From contig CM051456.1 in NCBI GenBank assembly GCA_028274465.1, positions 121,784,880 to 121,848,879 on the forward strand: 64,000 bases of DNA, in the 5' to 3' direction. Shown here one piece after another: positions 13,001 to 24,753 of this stretch. The DNA is from Plantago ovata (taxonomy: Eukaryota; Streptophyta; Magnoliopsida; Lamiales; Plantaginaceae). The notes below the pieces were generated by a model, which had not been told where the DNA came from, searched no databases, and saw only the letters and a list, made by a program, of their open reading frames with translations. Made by a program: the position numbers and the translations under genes. Each line of letters starts with the position of its first letter. The first letter of the stretch is position 1.

Positions 13001-13534
13001 TCAGCTCCTTGCATAGCTAAATTCATAAACCAGAAAACATCTAAACATAATACAATCTTTATATCAGTTGCTACAAATGGAGCACAATATATATCTTATC
13101 TTCACATGCAAACAGAAGCAACTACGCCGAGGGCTTACCGCAATGACCGGATCACTGAGGCTGACTTGAAGAAAGAATAGCGAAATCCAGTGAGCAAAAG
13201 ACTGCAAGCTTGGAGTACTACCCTTGTAACACAGTGGATTCACATCCAAGAAAAAGACCCTTTTCTTCTTCGGAGATTTCTCAACCTCACCGTAATTCCC
13301 GTTCACACTCAGACGCTCCTGTTTAGCTCCCAATGGTGAAAGTAATTGATGCTCACCAACTGTTTGATTAAATGACGACGCTGAAACAAGGAGTTTAGAG
13401 GGTTTAGCGGTTCGAGTTCTTGAACTTGGCAGAGAGAGAATGAAGGGGAGGTGGTGGGTTGTAATGGGGTTGGAGTAACAGTAAGGAAAACGATGTAGAG
13501 TTTTCGTAGCTTGCACCAGTTCCGCCATTTGCAT
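10025..13534 (-). CDS. Organellar 5'-3' exonuclease (PIN + H3TH), DNA polymerase I type
   Basis: Exons on the minus strand are 13139-13534, 12201-12359, 11669-11903, 11164-11386 and 10797-10929, with a proposed last exon 10025-10084; together 401 residues. Residues 1-75 are Ser/Thr/Arg-rich and look like a plastid or mitochondrial leader. The nuclease core shows FFLDVNPLCYKG, VLDGDGGNEYRR...SYKAKR, GHEADDVVATL and ASPDKDF, which supply the metal-binding acids. It is followed by the helix-3-turn-helix DNA-binding part GDETDGIPGLQHVAPGFGRKTA. This matches the plant family of organellar enzymes related to the 5' nuclease domain of bacterial DNA polymerase I (Arabidopsis At3g52050 type), which cut 5' flaps or RNA primers in organelle DNA. 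The 3' end is uncertain: exon 5 could instead read on to a stop at 10701. Intron 1 (12360-13138) is unusually rich in AGCTTATC-like words. Confidence 0.88.
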
Positions 13535-14407
13535 TAGCTTTCATCTTTATCTCTTCTTCTCTTTTTATGTACTCTCTTCCTCAAGTGCGCTTACAGGGGA
13601 TGGATAGATCATAGATCGCGTTTCAGGACGGCTGGGCTTAAGAGCGGAGACGCGTAGTATGCTACAATAAATTATTTAAATTGGGCATAATTAATTTGGA
13701 CTACATAAATAAATTGCATAAGAAAGATACACATTATTCTAAATAATCACTCGATATATTCCTGAAAATAAAATAAAGATACACTTTATTAGTATGAATA
13801 TGGTTCTAAATTCATTTAAAACTCCCTACAATTTTAGAATATTACAATTGGAGTGATAATATTTACTTTATCAAAATTTATTTCGATCCATAAATAAATC
13901 GTAACCTACTTTATCAATTATTTTGTCAAACCTACATATAATAAACCACTCCAATGAACTTCTCTTTTAAATTGAGTGCCGGAATTTCCCAAACTTTTTG
14001 TTAAATCATTTGTTGCCTTCATTTTACCAACTAACTAAAGGCTGGCAATGGCATAATAACTGATTGCCACACACATAAACGTCGTTGGCATTAACAACTG
14101 CCAACAGAAATCAAGAGTATCTGCTTGGGATGCTTGAGAGGTGTTCGATGAAATGCGTAGCCGATCAGTCACTCACTTCTCAGAGGAATTTAGTCTCTAC
14201 TGGATCCTACAAAGCTGATTCTTTAAATTGTTTTCATTATTAAAACTCTCAAGTGTATATATATATACATTCCCTGTGAAAATATAACACACTTTATACA
14301 AGAAACTAGGCACAAACAGTTGTATTTCTGCTAAACTTTATAATACATGGAAATATACTTTTACCAGCTACTAGACCTGTTGTTTTTGCACGTCATTCAT
14401 ATCTGCA
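13535..14407. other. Spacer between exonuclease and LRR kinase genes
   Basis: The first part is the presumed promoter and leader of the exonuclease gene. The rest is AT-rich and ends in the 3' untranslated region of the LRR kinase gene. No further feature was recognised. Confidence 0.5.
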
Positions 14408-17400
14408 TCACCTTGCGTTCAGTAGCATTCGCAGCACACTCTTCACCTTCGGCCTTGCATCTGGTGAGATGCTAACACAAGCTAAGGCTACCTTCAGAAC
14501 TATCAACATCTGATTTCTGACAGCCAGTGATGTCTTACTAACACTGAAGTCGAGAATTTGATCCCATTTGTTTTGATGCACTGAGTTGCTTGACACCCAT
14601 TTAGCTAGTTCAGTTCCCCCACTAACTGCTGGCTTACCTGTAAGAAGCTCCAGCAGAACAACACCAAAACTGTATACGTTTCCAGCTGCTGTGATTCTCA
14701 TTGTGTAAGCATACTCTGAAACCAATAGGGGTGTTAATTTGAGCTTCTCTTACACATACTCGTACTTATGAAAATGAATAAGTACGCATGTGCAACTTGT
14801 AAAGGAAGATGAGTGATGCGGAAGAGTGGACATGCTATATAGTGCACAAGAATATACTCTACCTTTTGGTGTGTTCGGTGCAACTTTCAAACTATAAGAT
14901 GGTAGAAATTACTACCTATTTACCACACCATGAGAGCGTAAAACATTGTGTGTGCCTCTTTAGAAGGGAAGGTGGAAATCAAATGCTATACCTGGAGGGA
15001 TATAACCCACGGAACCAGCAACAGTTGAAATACTGCCAGTGTTCTTCAAAGGATCAATAACTCTGCCAAGCTCGATATCACCAATCTGGGGTTCACTCAG
15101 GGACTTCAGCAGTATGCTTTTGCTGGAAAGATCAAGGAGAAGAATTGGGCCAGAGTTGCATCCGTGGAGAAAAGATAGTCCTTGAGCTACCCCGATTGCA
15201 ATGCTGTAGCGATTTGCCCAATCCAGAGTACTCACCATGCCACCGTGAAGAGCATCAAAAAGAGTGCCCTTTGGGAGAAATTCATAGAAAAGATAAGCAC
15301 TATCAATTGTCAAAACATACGCAAGAGGAACCATGATGTTCGAGTTACCAAGCTTTCCAAGAACTTCAAGCTCCTCACCAAATTTCTCCTGACTGCCCAG
15401 TTGGAATAATTTGTCACTCCAGTTGAGCTTCTTAACAAAATAGCTGGTACCAGATGGCATGATGGATTTGTGGTACGTTGAGAATCTCGTCTTTAAAATG
15501 GTATTTAAAGGATCAGCAACTGCTTCCATGGCTCTTCTAAAATCAATATTTGACCTGTGGATGCTGTTTGGTGTCAATAAGTTCCCATGAATGATTCGAG
15601 GTGGAGAGCTTTCTTCGCCAGAGGGCAAGATTTCGTCATTGATCCTGTAGTGTCTTCTTAAAATGAACACAGCTACCAATATAATTAATATAACAACCAT
15701 GGAAGCTGTTGTGAACGCAATGATGATACTCAAGGCAAGTGGCTTTCTCCTTCCTTGAGGCTCAGGGGCAGGATTAGATGCACGGGCAATTAAGGTTCCA
15801 TTCGTGTCGACGACCACATATGATCCAAAACTTGGAAGAACTCCTGAGAATTGATTGTTCGAGAGGTCAAGTTGAGTTAAGCTGCCCATTCCTCTTACCC
15901 AGCTTGGTATTTCACCCCGGAATTGGTTATCTGAAAGGTCCAGAACCTCCAATGAAGATAATCCTGCCAAAGTATCTGGAAAACGTCCTGCGAATTGATT
16001 ATGGCTGAGATTCAATGCAATCTGTAGGCTTGGCGGCATTGCTGGAATAGGCCCTTGAAGTTGATTATTCCCCAGCTGGAGTTCTCTCAGATAGCGTAAG
16101 CTTGAAATACCGTTTGGAATTTCCCCACTTAAATTATTTCCTTGCAAATCCAAGTTTTGAAGATTTCTCAAGCTGGAGATAGACTGCGGAATCAAGCCAC
16201 TGAAGGAGTTTTGACTTAAATTCAACCCCTCCAGCCTACCTAGCTGTGTAATCTCAGCTGGGATTACCCCGACAAGATTGTTCGCCTGAAGATTCAAAAC
16301 TTGAAGATTTGTTAAATTGCCCAAGGCCGAAGGCAGGGAGCCTGTGAATCCATTCCGGGCTAAATTCAACAGAGCCAATCTCTGGCACATCCCTAACTCT
16401 GAAGGGATTTGTCCATTCAAGTTGTTGCTATCCAGTTCCAAGTATGTCAATCCTGTAAGATTCCGGAAAGAATCCGCTGGAAGCATCCCAACAAGAGAGT
16501 TACTCCCCAATCTCAACCTGATCAAGCTTGTTGAAATTGTTGCAGAAATCTCTCCCTGTAATCTGTTATATGACAGGTCGAGATACTGCAGATTAGGCCC
16601 TGACAAGAGGTCAGATGGGATTGTACCGGTCAAGTTGTTATAACTGAGGTCTAAGTTGCTGACATGGGAAGTGATCCCATTTGGGATAGTTCCATTTAGC
16701 ATGTTTTGGTTTGCACCAAATCTGATGAGTGTGGATACATTAGAAAGAGAATTTGGGATTCCACCAGTCAATCTGTTAAGAGACAAAACCAAAATTTGCA
16801 GTCTAGGAAGCTGTCCTAACTCCTCAGGAATTGAACCGGAAAGTCCATTTACGCTGAGATCAATCACTCTCAAATTTCGGTATGTCATGATTTCTAGTGG
16901 AATCCCATTGGTAAAGTAGTTGGATGAAAGTTGAAGCTCCTCTAGAAGGCCTAATCTTCCTAAATTTGTAGGAACATTTCCTGTGAACCTATTCCAGCTA
17001 AGGTTCAGACTCCTCAGTGAATCTAATGACTCTAACTGTGAACTAATCTCCCCAGTAAGGCCAAACTCCATACCAACTGAATTACGAGCAAAATCCAAGA
17101 CCTCCAATGTTCTAAACCCATTGAAATTTGGCAAAGGACCATTCAGCTGGTTCCTACTAAAATTCAAGACCCCCAACCCACTAAGATTCGCACAATCAAC
17201 GAAAAACCTATCAGGAATTGAGGTTAACATATTGTTGGAAACATCAAGAGACCCTAAAGTATCAATTTGGCATATTATTGGCAGAAAATCTGAAGTGGAT
17301 AGCTGGAAAGAAGAAAAAGAAAGCTGTATGATGGAAGAATTACCAGAGTTGCATGTAACACCCCTCCATGAACAAGGGCTCGATCCATTTTCAACATTTC

Positions 17401-17545
17401 TCCAAACAAAAGAAGAACCAGTATTGTTCTGAAATATTTGGTAAACTGTACGCATGGTACTGACCTGATCAGACGGCAACTGGGACAAGGCCAGATGAAG
17501 ATGAAGCAAGAAGATGAACACTGTAAGTAGTGCATACCTGCCCAT
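14408..17545 (-). CDS. LRR receptor-like protein kinase, probable pseudokinase
   Basis: Two exons on the minus strand, 14992-17545 and 14408-14715, join in phase 1 at the GYIPP/EYAYT codons to give 953 residues. A signal peptide (1-21), an N-terminal cap with a Cys pair (SSPCSWRGVTC), about 20 plant leucine-rich repeats (residues 75-590) and one membrane helix (about 603-629) precede a cytoplasmic kinase-like domain (about 670-950). The lysine of VAIK (FVKKLN) is present, but the glycine loop is absent. The catalytic loop reads LLLDLSSKSIL, so His, Arg and the metal-binding Asn of HRDxxxxN are replaced, and DFG is DIE. PXC3-type plant receptors show similar loops, so this is a family trait and not damage. 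It is probably a plasma-membrane receptor that signals through partners. The ligand is unknown. The intron just before EYAYTM is typical of LRR kinases. Confidence 0.93.
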
Positions 17546-20186
17546 TTTTCAAGAAACAGAATCTTTTTTTTTTTTTTAATCTCTTCAAGAACGTAAAGTA
17601 TATGTGTTGCAATGTTCAATGGTTTGATAGATTCAGGTAGTTTTGGGAGTTATAGACAGACAAGTAATAAAATCACAGGTTAAGAAAAAAAAGGGGTGTG
17701 GAAACTTTGGCGGGGGTGCAAGGGAGTTGACTGGACTTGATGTTTGAGACTTGGACTGTCAGACAGACTTATTGTTATTATTATGTGGAGACACTGATAT
17801 TTCCTTGACCTGGAAATATTGGCAACAGGAATGAAGACTTGAGCAGAGCAGGATTCCATGTTAATTTCCAAGCAGGCACAGGATAAAAATTAGGATGTGG
17901 TTAATTATTAACATAATTTTTTTTATAATTCGATTGACAATATTTATTAATATTAAAATGTAAACTACAAGTAAAATTTATTCTAATTTAGCAAAATGAG
18001 CTTAAAAACGACATAAATTCTATGTTTTATGATAGAAATGATATTTTTTCTAATCAAAACTTTTATACCTCCATGAAAATATGTTGGATTAATGTGCTAA
18101 AGTTTAAATTTAAGTGGTGCAATTTATGAAGATTTAAAAATATATAACTACTAATAATTTTTTTTGTCAAAATGGGTGTGGCTGGAGACACAGGTAGTCC
18201 CTCCGCCCCTGTTTTCAAGTCTTTGGCGGGGCCAAAACAAACAAAGCATTATTTCTGTGGAAAACGCGTATGAAAGGATGAATGAAAGAGCAGCCTAATT
18301 TCTTTATTTTCAATGAAGTAGACTTTCTTTTGTTTGGACTAAAGTGAAGTAGACTTTCTAAGTCTCCATCACCATTTAATGGGTTTGGAATTATTATTTC
18401 TCAGTCTTCCATCTTGATTATGTGATTTGTGCTACTGGAGTGCAGTATAAGCTAGGATGATTTTTATAGAGAACATTAAAATGTTGAAAGAACGCTTTTC
18501 GAATCATGTTTTCGGTATGTGTCCGTCTTATTCATTTCTTTACGTGCTCATTTTCTGTTTCGTTCATTTTTTTACATGTTTTCTTTTTTACTATTTTTTG
18601 TCTATAATAGTACTCATTTTTAAAGAGTTGCACTTAATAAGTGCAAGTTTTCACATTTTGTTTTGTTATGACTTTGTATATATTGACTATGCATCCCACG
18701 AGATCCTCCTTGGTGATCAAATGCAAGGATATCCTACATGCAATTCCCGTGACAATGACTTAAATCTCTCTTGTCGTACTATGTATCTTATTATTATGCG
18801 TGTTGAACACATGTGGAAAGTTTATACATATTTTCACAACTACTCAAAATGCGAAGAATTGTGCGAATGTATATTTAGTGGTAAAGATAAATAAATAATA
18901 GAAAACTTGAATGTGATCTTATCTTAAAGCCAACTATGGCAAATTTGATAAGTAAGATGAACATATTAAATTAAATTGAGTTGATCTTATGATTGAATAC
19001 AATTTTTAAAAAAATTAGAAAATAATATATAAAATAAAAAAAGTCACGCCAACAAGATTTAAACCATTAACCTTCAACTTAAAAACTGATAAAAAAAAAA
19101 GAAGAAAAAAAAACTCACAAATGTCGGATGGTCGTAGAGTTAAGGTTTTGGGGCTCATTTTAGTGTTGAGTGAATGATTCGTCGAGAAATACACAACTTC
19201 TCCATTATCTTGTCTCTCAGTCGTGTGTTGTTAAAGAAAGTCATCATTTGTTAGTTTGTTGACCAGTATCCGTTTGGAGCTCAAACTATACGGCCCTTAC
19301 TCAACCTCCAAAAGATACTGGGGAGTCGTGAGTAACTGAGATGAGCTTTGCTTAGTCTTTTAGGATTTCTTATGGACTTTCCCAAAGTGGGCTTTATTTG
19401 GACCGGCTTAAGAGAGTTGAGATACCCGTCGAGTGTGTGGCATTTAATCGAGTTGGCTTTATTTGAACCGGCTTAAAAAAGTTCATATACCACCCTTCAG
19501 TTTGGATAGAGTTTGCTTTAATTTGGATTAGCTTAAGAGAGTTGAGATACCCCTCGAGTGTATGGGCTTGAATCGAGAGTAAATTTTAAAGTTAAATCTC
19601 TAGAAAGTTAAATATAGTGATTAGTTAGGGGTGCCTTTGTTATTAAAAACAAATTTTTAAAAAACAATAGTGCTACAGTAGTTTATAAATTAATATAAAT
19701 ACGACATCATTAAACATACCAAAATGTTGTTGTACTACTTCATCTGTCTAGATTAAAATTATATATTCACTTTTATTAACTATTTTTTAGGACATAAATT
19801 ATTCTTAAATAACATCTGAGAAAATTAAAATACTTTAACTTCTATACTATACTACTTTTTGAATTTTTTCTACACATGAATAGTAAATAATTTGTGAACA
19901 AAATATAGTTTTCAAATTATATGATAAACGTTTAGTCGAACAAACGAAATAAATTTTACGAGTTAGAGAATTCCCAAAAAATATATTTATGAACTTCAAT
20001 TAAAAATATCACATATAATTGATACAATATAATCAATCAATATAATAATATTATATTGATGTTAATAATGAAATCTAATCCCTTATTTTATATACAAATA
20101 CAATGTCGTACACTATTTAAATTAATGAATTCAATTGTTTTCGCACTTCAAGGCCTCTTCGTGTGATATCAAAAAATATTTCAATG
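17546..20186. other. Long AT-rich spacer
   Basis: Includes the promoter side of the LRR kinase gene (17546-18000). An open frame at 18457-18894 (145 codons, hydrophobic start) has no recognisable family and biased low-complexity composition, so I do not call it a gene. Three imperfect repeats lie at 19388-19575 and are listed separately. Confidence 0.5.
19388..19575. repeat. Three imperfect ~60-bp direct repeats
   Basis: Units starting near 19390, 19456 and 19514 share GGCTTTATTTGGACCGGCTT followed by AAGAGAGTTGAGATACCC and a CGAGTGT word. The middle copy is the most diverged. Function unknown. Confidence 0.7.
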
Positions 20187-20580
20187 TCATCCTGTAAGAA
20201 AACAATTAAAATATGATTATTTACATTTGAAAGAAATTTATGAGAATGAAAAATATAAATAAAATAAACATTTAAAGTTCGCATGAGCACATAATATTCA
20301 TAATATTGCTAATCTTTTGAATTGTAGTTACTTTTAAATCTAATATTAGCAATGTATCGCGAATACAATTTAAAATCACACCTTTTTTTGGTAATCCAGG
20401 ACTACAATCCGTGAAGCATCTCGCCCGGCAGTATCTAAGGGTTCTACCGCTTTCTGTGCATTTTGGTAAACAATCGTGGTAGCAAGTCTCGCAGGACTCT
20501 GCATATGTGGTGTGAACCTGCAATGTTGCAATCACAATGACGAACATCATGAAGAAAGCCACAAGTTTCTTAATCTCCAT
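20187..20580 (-). CDS. Small secreted cysteine-rich peptide
   Basis: The frame starts at ATG 20580 with a clear signal peptide (residues 1-28, ending near TTYA). The mature part has the spacing C-x2-C-x3-C-x3-C-x9-C-x3-C-x3-C (Cys 30, 33, 37, 41, 51, 55, 59). Unspliced, the frame runs to 20272 (102 codons). A good donor (AAAG/GTGTGA, exon end 20382) and a strong acceptor (TTACAG at 20192, exon from 20191) would instead end the protein right after PKKG, giving 67 residues with all core cysteines. I favour the spliced form because the unspliced tail is AT-rich and lacks character. Paired CxxxC motifs recall alpha-hairpinin or thionin-like defence peptides, but I cannot assign a named family. 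A TATA box lies about 85 bp upstream. Confidence 0.7.
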
Positions 20581-20663
20581 GATGTTTTATTCCTATTTAC
20601 GTTGCTTTATTTGTTTTAGATTGGTTTTACCAGCAATGGTGTTTTAGAATTTTTCCTGATAAT

Positions 20664-20673
20664 CTTTTTATAG
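20664..20673 (-). promoter_or_regulatory. TATA box of the cysteine-rich peptide gene
   Basis: CTATAAAAAG on the minus strand, about 85 bp upstream of the ATG at 20580, a suitable distance for a leader of some 50 bases. Confidence 0.6.
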
Positions 20674-20675
20674 TG

Positions 20676-21398
20676 TGACTTGTGAGGATTTGAAGACTTA
20701 TATTCTTTATCAATTTTAGAATTTTTATTTATTTTATTTTTTTTTGCTGTAGCGCATGCAAAAATTGGAAGGGAAATCTAAATTTATGTTAGATTGTTAG
20801 AAAAAGTTGCATTATACCACTAACTTTGCACCATTGGTTGGTGAGAAAAAATGGTGTTCATCAGGGTATTGTGTTCATTGTTAATCCTGACTCCGTCTTT
20901 TAAATGATGATATTTAAGGTAATGCACAAATATTAAGAAACTGATTAGGTTGAATTATTTTATTATAAAAAAAAGAAGAAAGTCACTTAAAATTGTAATA
21001 TTAAATAGTACAACCACGTAACTTGTAAGAGAAAGAGGAAGGATACCTTGAAAGTGTAATACTATATTAATAAATAACCTTAAATTCCATTTATTTTTAA
21101 ATAGGATAAAAAAAACCCCAAATCATCGTCCATTACAAAACAATGATAGTGTGTTGAATGGTTGATTGCACTCACTTCAAGTCTACTTGTCTTCCTCCAC
21201 ACCATACCCTTCTCTTAACAAGAGTGGGTAGCCCAACTGTTCAGGGATTGGTATTTTTTAAGGTATCCGAGCTCAAAATGGTTAGGATCAGGAACTTTAT
21301 TCGTAGAGATAAAGACGAGTAGATTTAAGATTTATTTTTCAAACTCTATTCAACTTAGAACATTAAAAATCCATAACACTGTTTGGTTCTCCGGTGTA
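20676..21398. other. Spacer without a recognised gene
   Basis: AT-rich sequence upstream of the small peptide gene. No repeat, RNA gene or coding region recognised. Confidence 0.5.
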
Positions 21399-21670
21399 CT
21401 CCCTCCGTCCCGATGATAAATCTACGTTTGCTTTTGCACGGTTTTTAATGAATAATTTTGTTTGGTAGTGTTATATTAATATTGTATGTAAATGTGGGGT
21501 AGTTGATTAAAAAAGTGTGAGGTATGAGTGGAGATAAAGAAGTGTAAATGTGGGATCCATATTTAAAATAATATAGATGGGATGTGGGGTACTTTCCAAA
21601 AATGGAAACGTAAAGAATTGGTTGGGACGTCCAAAAAAGGAATACGTAAGAATTGATTGGGACAGATGAG
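21399..21670. mobile_element. Stowaway-type MITE
   Basis: A 272-bp element begins CTCCCTCCGTCCC and ends with the partial complement GGGACAGATGAG, bounded by TA dinucleotides (21397-21398 and 21671-21672). These ends and the TA target are typical of Stowaway (Tc1/mariner) MITEs. The interior does not code. Confidence 0.8.
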
Positions 21671-22010
21671 TATATGCTAAGCTTGAGATTTATTTTAATT
21701 CTCTTTTGCATTGATGAATAAAGTTGTTTTCTGAAAATCATGTCTTTCTCTTCTCTCCATTGATGGTGGCGTCCAACTATACTTCTGGCGTTCCGTCTTC
21801 GTCTGTCGTCGTTCTGTTCATTCAAGAATGCGATACATCCACCCTTTCTGAGCCAATTCATTGAAAAGCGTCCAATTCGAACGTTCTAAGCGGAACTATC
21901 GCAAAACGATCTTGTATCTTCCACAAGGTCATAACACTATATCCTAACTTTAAAATTATTATAATATACCACTACTTTCTTCTTCTTCTTTTTTTTTTTA
22001 AGAAGACTAC

Positions 22011-22456
22011 GAGAGTGTTTGGAGCTCATTTCTCCAAACGTTCTCGCGTCCCAAAAAAGCGCGATAGGTTTGGTTCTCTTTTTTGCCCCATTTTCAAACA
22101 GTACACCCAAAATGTGTTTTCTAGATTTTACATTTTCCTTTTCATTCTCCACACCCTATACATGAAAAAATGGCCCAGATTTTGACTTTTTTTTAAAAAA
22201 AATTACTTTTACTATTATTTTACATCCACAAATAAACATCAACCACATATTCTCCTCAAATTCCGTACCTGGTACAAAACAAAAAAAATTCATTATTACA
22301 CCTCATAATTACCCTACCCTATACATCTATTTTTCTCTCAAAATTATACCAAAGCTAATTTTTCCTCATTTTCTCTCAACTCCAAAAAACATGACACTAT
22401 TGAAGGCTCCAAAACACATCTCAAAAAAATGCTCAAAATGAGCTCCAAACACTCTC
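22011..22456. mobile_element. TIR element with GAGAGTGTTTGGAGC ends
   Basis: About 20 bp at each end are near-perfect inverted repeats (GAGAGTGTTTGGAGCTCATT). The flanks show a 3-bp TAC repeat (22008-22010 and 22457-22459), which fits PIF/Harbinger-like MITEs with 3-bp duplications. The class is an inference. The next MITE starts six bases further on. Confidence 0.65.
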
Positions 22457-22461
22457 TACTA

Positions 22462-22686
22462 CTTCCTCCATTTCTTTACAAACTTTCTAAGGGGACTATT
22501 TATCGCGACCTTTGACCACATATAGCTTTTAAATTAAACTGTATCAATATAAATTAAAAGTTGATTATGAAAATATATTTCATTTAATTTCATAATATAA
22601 TTTTATTATATTTTTCTCTAATGTAATTTAGAAGTTATACGTGGTCAAAGGTCGCGATGAATAGTCTTGTAATGAGATGGAGGAAG
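22462..22686. mobile_element. Stowaway-like MITE, family C copy 1
   Basis: A 225-bp element with CTTCCTCCATTTC ends, TA flanks (22460-22461, 22687-22688) and a long internal fold-back (CGCGACCTTTGACCAC pairs with GTGGTCAAAGGTCGCG). A second copy of the same family lies at about 63646-63877. Confidence 0.85.
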
Positions 22687-23798
22687 TAATTTACACTTGG
22701 GATATCCACTTATTAGCATATAATTATATTTTACACACTACAAATAACCTATCAAATGTATAAAATTGTTAGAGGGAGTAATTTTTTTTAAATCTGGGTC
22801 CAATAATGACCCAATCAAGAAACATTTCCACTCTACCCCACAAAGAAACAAACTCATGGCCACTAGTACAAAGGAAGAGTTCAGCTTCCCTGCCACCACG
22901 ATTCATCAAGTCGCCAACCCTATGACGGCGACCCTATAATTTCCTCTACCCCTAGCCACAAAACATCCAAAGATTTGGAAGGTATAAACAAGTACAAGGT
23001 GATTAGAATAGAATCACTTTACTGTCTTCAATCCAAAATTTGAAAGCCAACATCAAAAGTGAGAAAGAGCTCTTGATGTAGTGATGAACATGACATGTTA
23101 TGGGAGAATTTGAATGAACACCATTATGCAAGTTACCAAAGAAAGGCAGACAACAAGTCTGATATTTCGTTATCTCCAGGTAAGAAAATGCAGATGAGTA
23201 TGAAGCTGACTAAAACAAATGGAAAGATGATCTTTCGGCTAAAACCAAAAATTCTGGCAGTCATCAGTGCCCTGAAGAAGATTTTCACCATGCATAACTT
23301 GAGACGTTCCATCAAGAGTCATACTATAGTAGCTTCACTGAAAAAGGTTTCAAGTGTACGTATAGGTTCGTTTACAAGATCAATTCCAATTATATGTAGT
23401 TTGCTGAGGTATTGGATATTAGAAACAGCAAATACAAAGAAGATGGTCATGTGTCTTGATCCCCTCCTTGTTTACCTTTTGTGATATATTTAAACTTTTA
23501 TAAGTTGAGCAGGGAGACAAGATATGTACTTCCAAAAATAAGAAACATTTTGTGGTAGAGGTGTTTTTTTTTCTTCGTATGGTGGTTCATGTTCGACTCT
23601 GTGTTACTCATTGATTGATTTTATTTTATTTTAAACACAAAATCTAACTACCTACTCCTACACCTACACTACAACTTTACCACCTTAATTATAACTCAAA
23701 ATACACGTCTATACCAACCTTATAACTCTAAATACATGGACTGTTGATGCAAACTAGAGTTTTGTTTACTTACCTCTTTTGTTTGTGCTACTCTGCAC
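22687..23798. other. Spacer, possible gene fragment
   Basis: An open frame at 23095-23484 (129 codons, basic, starting MLWENLNEHHYASY) has a reasonable composition but no known family, and it overlaps an antisense frame. The part from about 23615 to 23745 resembles the A-rich half of the SINE at 34.1 kb. No confident gene. Confidence 0.4.
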
Positions 23799-24082
23799 CA
23801 GGGCCGGCCCTGAGATTTAGGGGGCCTGTGCGAAAATTTTAAACGGGCCCAAGTATTTAAGAAAAAATAAGAAATATATGTGAAAAAGGACACAACAAAA
23901 ATTGAACCCGCGACCTCTCAAAAATCCAGGCCTTAAAAGTTAACTAAATCCAACAAGCTACAAGATCTTTACTTATATGCATTATAAATGTATATACATA
24001 TGAACAATCTATAAATTTGGGGCCCTAATTTTTCGGAGGCCCTGAGCGGTCGGGCAGCCCGCACACCTTCAGGCCGGGCCTG
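23799..24082. mobile_element. hAT-type MITE with perfect 8-bp target duplication
   Basis: A 284-bp element begins CAGGGCCGGCCCTGA and ends with the near complement (TTCAGGCCGGGCCTG). It is bounded by the exact 8-bp direct repeat CTCTGCAC (23791-23798 and 24083-24090). Both the end sequence and the 8-bp duplication are diagnostic of hAT elements. It is too short to code. The good duplication points to a fairly recent insertion. Confidence 0.9.
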
Positions 24083-24537
24083 CTCTGCACTTTACCGCCA
24101 AGGCCATCTTAGGACCCTCTCATTCATGGATTATTGATGCAAAATAGAGTTTTGTTTACTTTTTCTGTATCCATCTATCAACCATCAGTTATACTACAAG
24201 TTATTGAAGCTAGCTGTGATGCACTTGCAAGAAAGTTGGTTTATCTTTGCGAATCATAATTATTGAAAGTCATTAAAGAAGTTACACTTGGTATATTTGT
24301 ACTCTATTATTTGATATTAATATATTTTGCCGTTTCAAAAAAAAAAAAAAACACTTGAAATGGGAATTTACACATACAGCCTCCCCCCCTCCCCAAACAA
24401 AATTTTACACCAGTCCTTGAATGTTTCAATTTGATAAACCTAAAAATTCAACTAAATGTTACTTTTAACACCCCTGCAAATTTCCTTTCCATGTCTCAGG
24501 AAGGAAAACCAAGTATTACATTTTAATGCAGATGGAG

Positions 24538-24568
<31 letters not shown>
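24538..24568. repeat. (TTA)n microsatellite
   Basis: About ten TTA units directly left of the Copia 5' LTR. The element inserted at the edge of this tract. Confidence 0.9.
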
Positions 24569-24569
<1 letters not shown>

Positions 24570-24753
24570 GTTATGGATAATTATAGGAATGTAACAAGAG
24601 TTGACTGAGCTCTCTAGTTTGTTACGTGTATCTCTCTAGGTTGTTACTCTGCAGATAGAGTTTAAATATATTTTCCTACTTGTATATATACTATCCATGT
24701 ACTCTTATATTGATGACAAGAATAATACATTCTTTCCCCATTATTATTCAACA
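24569..24753 (+). repeat. 5' LTR of the Copia fossil
   Basis: 185 bp, TG...CA ends, with a TATATATAC promoter-like word near its 3' half. Nearly identical to the 3' LTR. Confidence 0.95.

Noticed and set aside
16317-17432. Plus-strand frames opposite the LRR exon
   Set aside because: They are antisense shadows of the leucine-rich repeat coding sequence.
18457-18894. A 145-codon open frame
   Set aside because: Hydrophobic, AT-driven composition with no known family, promoter or splice support.
23095-23484. A 129-codon basic open frame
   Set aside because: No recognisable family and an overlapping antisense frame; left as a possible fragment only.
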